NCBI GenBank assembly: GCA_903934745.1
Contig: CAIZOZ010000105.1
Location: forward strand, 1 to 18,408
Length of the DNA stretch: 18,408 bases
From: an uncultured cyanobacterium
Lineage (GTDB): Bacteria > Cyanobacteriota > Cyanobacteriia > PCC-6307 > Cyanobiaceae
Direction of reading: 5' to 3'
The position numbers were made by a program, and so were the translations under genes. This document shows, piece after piece, positions 1 to 5,829 of the stretch. Position 1 is the stretch's first letter. Each line of letters opens with the position of its first letter. The notes beneath the pieces were generated by a model. It was given only the letters and a program-made list of their open reading frames with translations, did not search any database and was not told the origin of the DNA.

Positions 1-722
1 ACGGCCGCAGGGGCCGGCCCGAACCGCGTTGCCCAGCAGGCCATCAGCGCCAGTCCGGTGGGGGTGGTCAGTTCGCCGGCGGGGAAACCCTCACTGCTGG
101 CCAGCGGAATCCCCCGCAGCCTGGCGATCTCGAGCACCGCCGGCGCCGGCAGCGGCAGCGCACCATGGGCACTGAGCACGCTGCCATGGCCCGCCGGCGG
201 CACGCCGCAGCTCAGCGACGCGATCCCGAAGTGCAGGAAGCCGGCACACACACCGACGATGTCAACCAGGGCATCGATCGCCCCGACCTCATGAAAATGC
301 ACCTGCTCGGCGGGCTGGCCGTGAACCGCCGCCTCCGCCTGCGCCAGCAGCGAAAACACCGCCAGCACCCGCTGGCGCAACGGCTCGGCCAAAGGTGCCT
401 CCAGCAGCTGGCGCCGCACGGAGCCCCAGGAGCGGTGGCGCGGTTGCGGCTCCAGCGCCACCACCCGCAGCCCCAGCCCCCGCAGGCCGGCACTGCGGCG
501 CTCCTGGGGCTCAAGCCGGTAGAGCCCCGCCAGGCCCAGGGCCTCCAGCGGCTCGTGGATCACGGACTCGGGCAGCCCCAGATCGAGCAGGGCCGCCAGG
601 AGCATGTCGCCCGCCAGACCGGTGGGGCAGTCGACCAGCGCCAGGGTCATGCCTGGGTCAGAGGTCATGCCTGGGGAGGAGGTCATGCCTGGGGAAGAGG
701 TCATGTCTGGAGCAGCCGTCAT
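1..722 (-). CDS. larC: LarC, nickel-pincer cofactor maturation protein (partial, C-terminus outside window)
   Basis: LarC (DUF111 family) inserts nickel into the pyridinium dithiocarboxylate nucleotide to make the nickel-pincer cofactor of lactate racemase and related enzymes. The family N-terminus is clear: counting from the ATG at 650, DCPTGLAGDMLLAALLDLG lies at residues 7-25 and HFHEVGAIDALVDIVG at about 118-133. The gene continues beyond base 1. Start choice is unclear. Homology begins at the ATG at 650, but four more in-frame ATGs lie upstream at 668, 686, 704 and 722, one per 18-bp repeat. The outermost overlaps the upstream protease stop as ATGA, so it is taken here as the likely coupled start, adding about 24 residues of MTxxPG hexapeptides. 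It is the last gene of a three-gene minus-strand run. The usual partners larB, larE and larA are not in the window. Confidence 0.88.
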   Translation of the reverse strand, partial: MTAAPDMTSSPGMTSSPGMTSDPGMTLALVDCPTGLAGDMLLAALLDLGLPESVIHEPLEALGLAGLYRLEPQERRSAGLRGLGLRVVALEPQPRHRSWGSVRRQLLEAPLAEPLRQRVLAVFSLLAQAEAAVHGQPAEQVHFHEVGAIDALVDIVGVCAGFLHFGIASLSCGVPPAGHGSVLSAHGALPLPAPAVLEIARLRGIPLASSEGFPAGELTTPTGLALMACWATRFGPAPAA

Positions 723-735
723 GCCTGGGGCAGGA
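646..735. repeat. 18-bp direct tandem repeat, five units, at protease/larC junction
   Basis: Five consecutive 18-bp units start at 646, 664, 682, 700 and 718, with consensus close to GTCATGCCTGGGGAAGAG; the fourth unit is the most diverged. On the minus strand each unit supplies an ATG in the larC frame and encodes a hexapeptide like MTSSPG. The last unit (718-735) also holds the final codons and TGA of the upstream protease gene, so the array probably grew from that stop/start junction. Confidence 0.95.
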
Positions 736-1375
736 GCTCGCCGGCGGCTGGGCGACCAAGCCGCGGCGCCTGCTGCACCAGTTGGTCGGCCTGGGTCTCC
801 AGATCCTGGCGCTGCCCACGCAGCAGCTGCTCCACCTCGCGCCGCGCCCGCCGCTGCTCCCGCTGGGCGGTGTCGACATCGTGCCCGGAGAGGCCCCAGA
901 GCCGGCCCAGCAGGGCCCGGTCATCGCTACCGCCGACGGCGCGCTCGTCGTAGACGATCTGCTCGGCAGCAATGCCGGCCTGGAGCACCCGGCTCCAGCG
1001 ACGCAGCTCCTCGAGCGGCAGCTTGGCGCTGGCCGGTGGTTCGAACTCGGTGCTGCCGCTGCTGCCCAGACCAGCCCGCAGACAGGCAAGGCTGCCCACC
1101 AGCACCCGCCGCACCGGCAGGCCATCGGCCGCCGCCGCCAGGGCGTGGCCGGCCTCGTGAATGGCAATGCGCCGCAATCGCTCCTGACCGCCGGGCAAGG
1201 ATTCGGCCAGCAGATGGCCGCCCCGGCCGCCGAAGCGGGCGGCATCGAGGGTGAGCGATCCCAGCGCCAGGGCCGCCACCACCGTGATCAGCCAGGGCGA
1301 GAGCCCCAGGAGCGGACCAACCACCGCCAGCAGCGTGATGATGAGGACCGCCACACCGGCGGAGGCTGGTGCCAT
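719..1375 (-). CDS. Membrane-anchored M41 (FtsH-like) zinc metalloprotease domain protein without AAA module
   Basis: This 218-residue protein has two hydrophobic N-terminal segments (about 7-24 and 28-46), then the zinc protease motif HEAGH at 73-77. A segment GIAAEQIVYDERAVGGSDD (134-152) resembles the FtsH stretch GRAAEExxFG...GAxxD, which supplies the third zinc ligand. There is no Walker A, Walker B or SRH region, so it is a protease domain without its own ATPase; the C-terminal part is charged and probably helical. The ATG at 1375 was chosen because it follows the upstream stop by one base (TGA-G-ATG) and leads straight into the membrane segments. The stop overlaps a possible larC start as ATGA. 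It is probably a membrane-bound peptidase of the kind often annotated in cyanobacteria as 'ATP-dependent Zn protease'. Its substrate is unknown. Confidence 0.8.
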   Translation of the reverse strand: MAPASAGVAVLIITLLAVVGPLLGLSPWLITVVAALALGSLTLDAARFGGRGGHLLAESLPGGQERLRRIAIHEAGHALAAAADGLPVRRVLVGSLACLRAGLGSSGSTEFEPPASAKLPLEELRRWSRVLQAGIAAEQIVYDERAVGGSDDRALLGRLWGLSGHDVDTAQREQRRARREVEQLLRGQRQDLETQADQLVQQAPRLGRPAAGELLPQA

Positions 1376-1376
1376 C

Positions 1377-2354
1377 TCAGCGACCGGGTCGGCTGACCGC
1401 CTTGCCGTGGGCTGCGGGCCGGGAGGGGCCGGACTCCGGCGGACGGGGCCGGCCGGCACCCGCACCCGCACCAGCACCCCGTTCCCCACCGCCGGCAGCA
1501 CTGCGGCGGCCTTGCGCGCCGCCCTTGCCACCAGCTTTACCGCCGCGATTGCCGCGTTGGGCCACCGGCTCCAACACCTCGTGGGCCTCAAGGGTGAGCT
1601 GCTGACCCTGACGCCGTAGGTCAAGGGAAACGAAATGGCGCAGATGTTGCAGGGGAATCTCACCCTTGAGCTGCAACTTGAAGGGCACGGGTCTAGAACC
1701 ATCCGCCCTGGGTTGCTGGCGCACCTTGATCACCAGATCGCCAGTTTCGGGGCGGGTGTAGATCAACTCGCCGCGAACAGAGAAATAATCATCGCCCTCA
1801 GGCAAGGCATCGATTCCGGTGTCTGGGCTGGTGGCATCTGTGGAGCTCGCTGCTATGGAGCTCATACCAGCCGTGGGTGGTTCCGAGCCGCTGGCCGCCT
1901 CGGCAAGGCTGATCGGCGCGGCAAGGCTCTCGCCTTCTGAACGGCTTTCCGCCTCTGAAAGGCTCTCCGCTTCTGGCAAACGCTCACCATCGGCACGCGG
2001 CTCTGACTCAGAAGGATCGCCTGCTGTGGCTGACCTCACGCCAGCCTCGAGGGCCTGATCCACCTGGGCGAGGGTGCTGGGCTCCCACACCCCCACCATC
2101 TGCAGATGCAGGTGATTCTCTTCCCGGGTGCGCGGGTAGACCACCCAGAGATGGGCCTCGGCCAGATCGAGATGGCGACGCATCAGCGTCAGCAGACGCC
2201 CAAGCACCACGGCTTCGATCTCGGTGCCATCGGCGGTGCGAATCACGCCGCGGGTGAGCTGCTCGGCATCGGCTGGAACGTACTGACCACGGACAACACC
2301 GATGGCCCGGTACTGCGTCGGTTCGGTGACCGGGGAGATGGGGTGCTGGCGCAT
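1377..2354 (-). CDS. Conserved cyanobacterial protein of unknown function
   Basis: I recognise this as a family present across cyanobacteria but know of no assigned function. Two conserved blocks flank a variable linker. The first (about 14-95) contains YRAIGVVRGQYVP and LWVVYPRTREENHLHLQ. The second (about 189-265) contains DYFSVRGELIYTRPETGDLVI and FKLQLKGEIP and is probably beta-rich. The linker (about 110-185) is Ser/Glu-rich and low-complexity, partly built from an 18-bp repeat. The tail (about 267-325) is basic and Gly/Arg/Pro-rich, as in nucleic-acid- or protein-binding tails. The ATG at 2354 was chosen because conserved sequence begins soon after it; an upstream in-frame ATG at 2477 would add 41 low-complexity residues. 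It heads the run leading to the protease and larC, with one base between its stop and the next ATG. Confidence 0.75.
   Translation of the reverse strand: MRQHPISPVTEPTQYRAIGVVRGQYVPADAEQLTRGVIRTADGTEIEAVVLGRLLTLMRRHLDLAEAHLWVVYPRTREENHLHLQMVGVWEPSTLAQVDQALEAGVRSATAGDPSESEPRADGERLPEAESLSEAESRSEGESLAAPISLAEAASGSEPPTAGMSSIAASSTDATSPDTGIDALPEGDDYFSVRGELIYTRPETGDLVIKVRQQPRADGSRPVPFKLQLKGEIPLQHLRHFVSLDLRRQGQQLTLEAHEVLEPVAQRGNRGGKAGGKGGAQGRRSAAGGGERGAGAGAGAGRPRPPESGPSRPAAHGKAVSRPGR
1925..1978. repeat. 18-bp in-frame repeat in the Ser/Glu linker of the conserved cyanobacterial protein
   Basis: Three 18-bp units start at 1925, 1943 and 1961, each close to GGCTCTCCGCCTCTGAAA. They encode hexapeptides such as EAESLS and EAESRS in the variable linker. 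The period is a multiple of three, so copy-number change would keep the frame. Confidence 0.8.
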
Positions 2355-2479
2355 GTCATCGCTGTGGTGGACCCCGCCGCTGAGCGGGAGCGGCTGCCGC
2401 CGCGCGGTCAATGTAGCCAGGGGCGGCGGTAGTCTCCGCCTGGACCCAGACCGCCCTCGATCCCTCGCCGTGTGCACCG

Positions 2480-3328
2480 ATGGCGACGCCCCGCCGCAGC
2501 CGCCCTGGTCTCTGGTCAGGCCTGGCTGGCGCCTTGGTGCTGCTGGCGGCAGCGGGGGGCTGGTGGCTGGGGCAACAGCAGGCCGGGCGCCACGGCGATG
2601 ATCCGCGCACCAGACCGCTGATCGCTGAAGCGAGCCGGCTGCGACAGCGGTTCGAGCGCCAGGAAGCCAGCGCCGGCGAACAACAGCGGCTGCTGGAGTT
2701 GCTGATCGCCCTCAACCGCAAAGACGAGGCGATCGCCCTGCTGGAGCCGCTGGCGGATCGGGAACCGGAGCGCTGGTCGCTGCGGCTGCTGCTGGCGGAG
2801 CTGCGGCGCGATCAAGGCGATCGCGGCGGCGCTGAACGGGAGCTGCGCATGATTCTGAGCCGCAAACCTGACCAGGTGGAGGCCCTGCAACTGATGACCC
2901 TGCTGAAGCTGGAGCAGGGTCATGGGGCTGCCGCCGCAACTCAGGTGAGCAAGGCCTATCAAAGCTCCAGCCAAGGGGAGGTGAAGCCCGAAGCGATGGG
3001 CCTGGGGCTGCTGCTGGCCGAGCTGCAACAGCGCCGCGGCCAGAACGTCCAGGCCCAGGCCACCTACACCAGGCTGGCCTCCCAGTTCCCGCAGGACCAG
3101 AGGCCCCTGCTGGGATTGGCCCTGCTGCACCACCAGCTGGGGCAGAGCCAGGCTGCCCAGGCCACGCTGGCGGCAGCCCGTCAGCGCAGCGGCAACCCCA
3201 GCCAAGCGGATCCGATTCTGGACAAGCTGGCGGCCAGCTGGGGATTGGAGCCGCTCAGGGCGCCTTCACCTGGGACGACACCGCTGAAGCCCCAGGTGCA
3301 GGCCCCGACTGGGCGTCCAGATCCTTGA
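2480..3328 (+). CDS. Membrane-anchored TPR-repeat protein
   Basis: This 282-residue protein has a short basic N-terminus and one hydrophobic segment (about 13-30, ending near GGWWLG), which is a signal anchor or an uncleaved signal. The remainder is helical and rich in Leu, Ala, Gln and Arg, with several degenerate TPR-like helix pairs between about 60 and 235 (for example LLELLIALNRKDEAIALLEPL and LLLAELRRDQGDRGGAERELR). TPR domains bind proteins; a periplasm- or thylakoid-lumen-facing assembly role is plausible, but no partner can be named. It is divergent from the minus-strand gene starting at 2354, with a 125-bp shared upstream region. Its last 74 bp overlap, antisense, the end of the small secreted protein gene. 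Two HIP1 sites (2729 and 2817) lie inside it. Confidence 0.8.
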   Translation: MATPRRSRPGLWSGLAGALVLLAAAGGWWLGQQQAGRHGDDPRTRPLIAEASRLRQRFERQEASAGEQQRLLELLIALNRKDEAIALLEPLADREPERWSLRLLLAELRRDQGDRGGAERELRMILSRKPDQVEALQLMTLLKLEQGHGAAAATQVSKAYQSSSQGEVKPEAMGLGLLLAELQQRRGQNVQAQATYTRLASQFPQDQRPLLGLALLHHQLGQSQAAQATLAAARQRSGNPSQADPILDKLAASWGLEPLRAPSPGTTPLKPQVQAPTGRPDP

Positions 3329-3632
3329 GGGCCTGATCGATCGCCGAACTCGGGGGAGTGGCGTCGTCCATGGCGGAGCCGCGCCGCAGCTTGTTCATCA
3401 GATCGAGCGGATTGGTGGAATCGAGAATCGAACCACTGCCGGGTTTGGTGGTGCCGTCGTACACCTGCCGCTCCATCGGCGAGGTGCCCATGGTCTGGCC
3501 GTAGCCCGCCTGCTGGGCCCGGACCGGAGCCCCAGCGGAGGCCACCAGCAGAGCGACCCCAAACCAACGCAGACGCCGCTGCAGCAACGGCAGGCAGGGC
3601 CTGGTGGCTGGACGGAAGGGTTGGAAGGCCAT
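3255..3632 (-). CDS. Small secreted protein of unknown function
   Basis: This is a 125-residue protein with a classical signal peptide: a basic N-region to about residue 22, a hydrophobic core WFGVALLVASAGA (23-35), and a likely cleavage after PVRA near residue 39. The mature part of about 86 residues is hydrophilic, has no cysteine, and contains STNPLDLMNKLRRGSAMDD and SAIDQALKDLDAQ. I cannot place it in a named family; similar small exported proteins occur in picocyanobacteria. Coding support is the intact signal peptide, codon use like its neighbours, and a clean ATG facing a shared promoter region with exonuclease III. Its 3' end overlaps the TPR gene tail-to-tail by 74 bp, where both strands are coding. 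Confidence 0.65.
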   Translation of the reverse strand: MAFQPFRPATRPCLPLLQRRLRWFGVALLVASAGAPVRAQQAGYGQTMGTSPMERQVYDGTTKPGSGSILDSTNPLDLMNKLRRGSAMDDATPPSSAIDQALKDLDAQSGPAPGASAVSSQVKAP

Positions 3633-3653
3633 GGGCGGCGTGCCGTTGCAGGC

Positions 3654-3665
3654 TCACGATCGTGA
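3654..3665. promoter_or_regulatory. 12-bp perfect palindrome between divergent genes (candidate operator)
   Basis: TCACGATCGTGA is a perfect palindrome in the 76-bp gap between the divergent small secreted protein gene (start 3632) and exonuclease III (start 3709). Its position is typical of an operator serving one or both genes. It does not match the cyanobacterial LexA, NtcA or Fur consensus as I know them. A short hairpin (CTGGG 3683-3687 with CCCAG 3694-3698) follows it in the exonuclease III leader. Confidence 0.35.
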
Positions 3666-3708
3666 CCTAGATGTTAGGAGACCTGGGCCGGAACCCAGCC
3701 CGAAGCCG

Positions 3709-4545
3709 ATGCGGATTGCCACCTGGAACGTCAATTCGGTGCGCACCAGGCTCGAGCAGGTGACGGCCTGGCTGGCGGCGCAGCAACCGGAGGTGCTCTG
3801 CCTGCAGGAAACCAAGGTGAGCGACGAGCTCTTCCCCCGAGCCGCCTTCGAGGCGCTCGGCTATCAGTGCGCCATCAGTGGCCAGAAGGCCTACAACGGC
3901 GTGGCGATCCTCAGCCGCCTGCCGATCGAGGCGGTGCAGATCGGCTTTGACGCCCTGCTGCCCGACGACACCGAGAGCTGCCGCCTCAGCGAACAGAAAC
4001 GGGTGATCAGCGCCCGCATCGAAGGGCTGCGGGTGCTCGATCTCTACGTGCCCAATGGCTCCTCACTCAGCAGCGAGAAATACACCTACAAGCTCGCCTG
4101 GCTCAGCTGCCTGCAGCGCTATCTGGCGGTGCAGGAGCAGCAGGGGGAGCCGCTGGTGATGCTGGGGGACTTCAACATCGCCCTCGAAGCCCGCGACATC
4201 CACGACCCCGAACGCCTCAACGGCGGCATCATGGCCAGCGACGCTGAACGCTCGGCCCTGCGTCAGGCCCTGGGCGATCGGCTGAGCGATGGCTTCCGCA
4301 TGTTCGAAGCCGACAGCGGCCACTGGAGCTGGTGGGATTACCGCAGTGGTGCCTGGGACACCGGCCGCGGCTGGCGCATCGACCACATTTATCTCGATGA
4401 GGTGCTGCAGGAGCTGGCTACCGGCTGCGTGATCCACAAGGATCAACGCGGCAATCTCCAGCCCAGCGACCATGCGCCGGTGGTCGTTTCGATCGCCTGG
4501 CCGCCGGCGGATGATGGGGATGACGAGGAAGCCGGCCTAGGGTGA
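3709..4545 (+). CDS. xth: Exodeoxyribonuclease III (AP endonuclease)
   Basis: This is a full-length member (278 residues) of the exonuclease III/AP endonuclease family, which cuts at abasic sites and removes 3' blocking groups in base-excision repair. All hallmark motifs are present: MRIATWNVNSVR at 1-12 (metal-binding Asn7), LQETKV with Glu34, YVPNGSS with Tyr113, GDFNIA with Asp154 and Asn156, WRIDHI with Asp225, and SDHAPV with the Asp254-His255 pair. The ATG at 3709 was chosen because the family begins exactly at MRIATWNVNS; upstream in-frame codons lie in the promoter region. A short acidic tail follows the last motif. It ends 108 bp before the DUF1611 gene on the same strand. Confidence 0.96.
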   Translation: MRIATWNVNSVRTRLEQVTAWLAAQQPEVLCLQETKVSDELFPRAAFEALGYQCAISGQKAYNGVAILSRLPIEAVQIGFDALLPDDTESCRLSEQKRVISARIEGLRVLDLYVPNGSSLSSEKYTYKLAWLSCLQRYLAVQEQQGEPLVMLGDFNIALEARDIHDPERLNGGIMASDAERSALRQALGDRLSDGFRMFEADSGHWSWWDYRSGAWDTGRGWRIDHIYLDEVLQELATGCVIHKDQRGNLQPSDHAPVVVSIAWPPADDGDDEEAGLG

Positions 4546-4586
4546 AGCGATCCACCCCCCTCTTGGCGGGGACGTCTGGACCCCCC

Positions 4587-4605
4587 GCCGGGCAAGGCAC
4601 CCGGC
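4587..4605. other. Short GC hairpin between exonuclease III and DUF1611
   Basis: GCCGGG (4587-4592) pairs perfectly with CCCGGC (4600-4605) across a 7-base loop. It lies 41 bp after the exonuclease III stop and could be a weak terminator or attenuating hairpin, but no T-run follows. Confidence 0.3.
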
Positions 4606-4653
4606 AGGCCATTCGGCCGACCTCTCTGAGCGTCCCGCGAGGATCCGCTCCTT

Positions 4654-5829
4654 TTGGCATTGTCACTCCAGGCTCCGAGCCTGCCGCAGCTTTGGTGTGG
4701 GCTGACCCCAGCCGCCACCAAGCCGGTTCCGACCGCCCTGATCTACTGCGAAGGCCAGTTCAACCATCTCGACGGCAAAACCGCCCATGGGCTGGTGCGC
4801 CACTGCGAGGCCTATCGCATCGCCGCTGTGATCGACAGCCATAGCGCCGGCCAGGATGCCGGCCTGGTGCTCGATGGAGTGGCCAACGGCATCCCGATCG
4901 TCCGCACTCTTGAGGCCGCCCTGGCCCTGGAGGGGGAGCGCCCCCAACTGTTGATCTACGGCATGGCCCCGGCCACCGGATTGATGAGCGCGCCGGAACG
5001 CCAGGTGTTGCTGCAGGCGATGGCCGCCGGCTTGAATCTGGTGCAGGGGTTGCGCGAATTCCTCAACGATGACCCGGAGTTCGTCGCCGCCGCCAGCCGC
5101 CACCAGGTGACGATCCGGGATGTGCGGCGGGTGCCGGCCCTGAAGGATCTCCGTCTGTTCAGCGGGGCCATCGCCACGGTGGGCTGCCCGCGGCTCGCCG
5201 TGCTCGGCACCGATGGCGCCATCGGCAAGCGCACCACCGCCACCCGCCTGGTGCAGGCCCTGAACCAGGCCGGCATTAAGGCGGTGTTGGTGAACACAGG
5301 CCAGACCGGCCTGATGCAGGGCGGCCGCCACGGCATCGCCCTCGATGCCATCCCCTCCCAGTTCTGTTCCGGCGAGGTGGAGGCGGCCGTGGTGCAGGCC
5401 TGGCAGCAGGAACAGCCCCAGCTGATCGTGATCGAAGGCCAGGGGGCCCTCAGCCATCCCGCCTATCTCTCCTCCGCCTTCATCCTGCGCGGCTGTCAGC
5501 CCCAGGCGGTGGTGCTCCAACACGCCCCGCGGCGGCAATGGCTCAGTGATTTCAGCCACGTGGCCATGCCCACCCCGGCCAGCGAAATCCGCCTGATCGA
5601 AGCCTTCTCCCCCACCCGGGTGATCGGCCTCACCCTCAACCACGAGAACATGGACGACGCGGCGATCACCACCGCGATCGCCCTCTACGAAGCCGAGCTG
5701 GGCCTGCCGGTCACCGATGCCCTGAGCCGTCCACCGGAGCGCCTGGTGCAGATGGTGCTGCGGGCCTTCCCCGCCCTGGCGCCAGCTCTGGTGCCAGTTC
5801 TGGCGCCTGCCCTGGCGGCAGCTGGTTGA
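4654..5829 (+). CDS. DUF1611 family P-loop protein (DgcN-like)
   Basis: This 391-residue protein has the two-part DUF1611 architecture. The N-terminal half contains ALIYCEGQFNHLDGKTAHG (28-46) and YGMAP (102-106). The C-terminal P-loop NTPase-like half contains GTDGAIGKRTTA (185-196, Walker A) and VIEGQGALSHP (259-269). One characterised family member, DgcN, has been reported to N-acetylate D-glutamate; whether this subfamily does the same is unknown. The start is a TTG at 4654 (a second in-frame TTG is at 4660); no ATG or GTG fits before the conserved region, and GAGG at 4639-4642 is a possible ribosome site. The C-terminus ends in an Ala/Pro/Val tail made by four 12-bp repeats. Its stop overlaps the next gene's start as TTGA, so the two are probably co-translated. 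Confidence 0.85.
   Translation: MALSLQAPSLPQLWCGLTPAATKPVPTALIYCEGQFNHLDGKTAHGLVRHCEAYRIAAVIDSHSAGQDAGLVLDGVANGIPIVRTLEAALALEGERPQLLIYGMAPATGLMSAPERQVLLQAMAAGLNLVQGLREFLNDDPEFVAAASRHQVTIRDVRRVPALKDLRLFSGAIATVGCPRLAVLGTDGAIGKRTTATRLVQALNQAGIKAVLVNTGQTGLMQGGRHGIALDAIPSQFCSGEVEAAVVQAWQQEQPQLIVIEGQGALSHPAYLSSAFILRGCQPQAVVLQHAPRRQWLSDFSHVAMPTPASEIRLIEAFSPTRVIGLTLNHENMDDAAITTAIALYEAELGLPVTDALSRPPERLVQMVLRAFPALAPALVPVLAPALAAAG
5776..5823. repeat. 12-bp in-frame repeat at the DUF1611 C-terminus
   Basis: Four 12-bp units start at 5776, 5788, 5800 and 5812, close to CTGGCGCCAGCT. They encode LAPA/LVPV-type tetrapeptides and form the last residues of the protein, just before the stop. Confidence 0.8.

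Noticed and set aside
646..735. CRISPR array at the 18-bp repeats
   Set aside because: The units are directly adjacent with no spacers, too short, and in-frame with coding sequence.
395..1396. Long plus-strand open frame (333 codons), and another at 165-953, opposite larC and the protease
   Set aside because: Their translations are Pro/Arg/Ala-rich with no recognisable motif, while the minus strand encodes clear LarC and HEAGH protease sequences. They are GC-driven shadows.
4542..4844. GTG-started frame overlapping the exonuclease III stop (GTGA)
   Set aside because: It is out of frame with DUF1611, overlaps its conserved N-terminus, and shows no family features.
4663..5643. Minus-strand open frame of 326 codons under DUF1611 (and one at 5685-6707 under the racemase)
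   Set aside because: The composition is His/Gln/Gly-rich without motifs, and the plus strand carries strong family matches.
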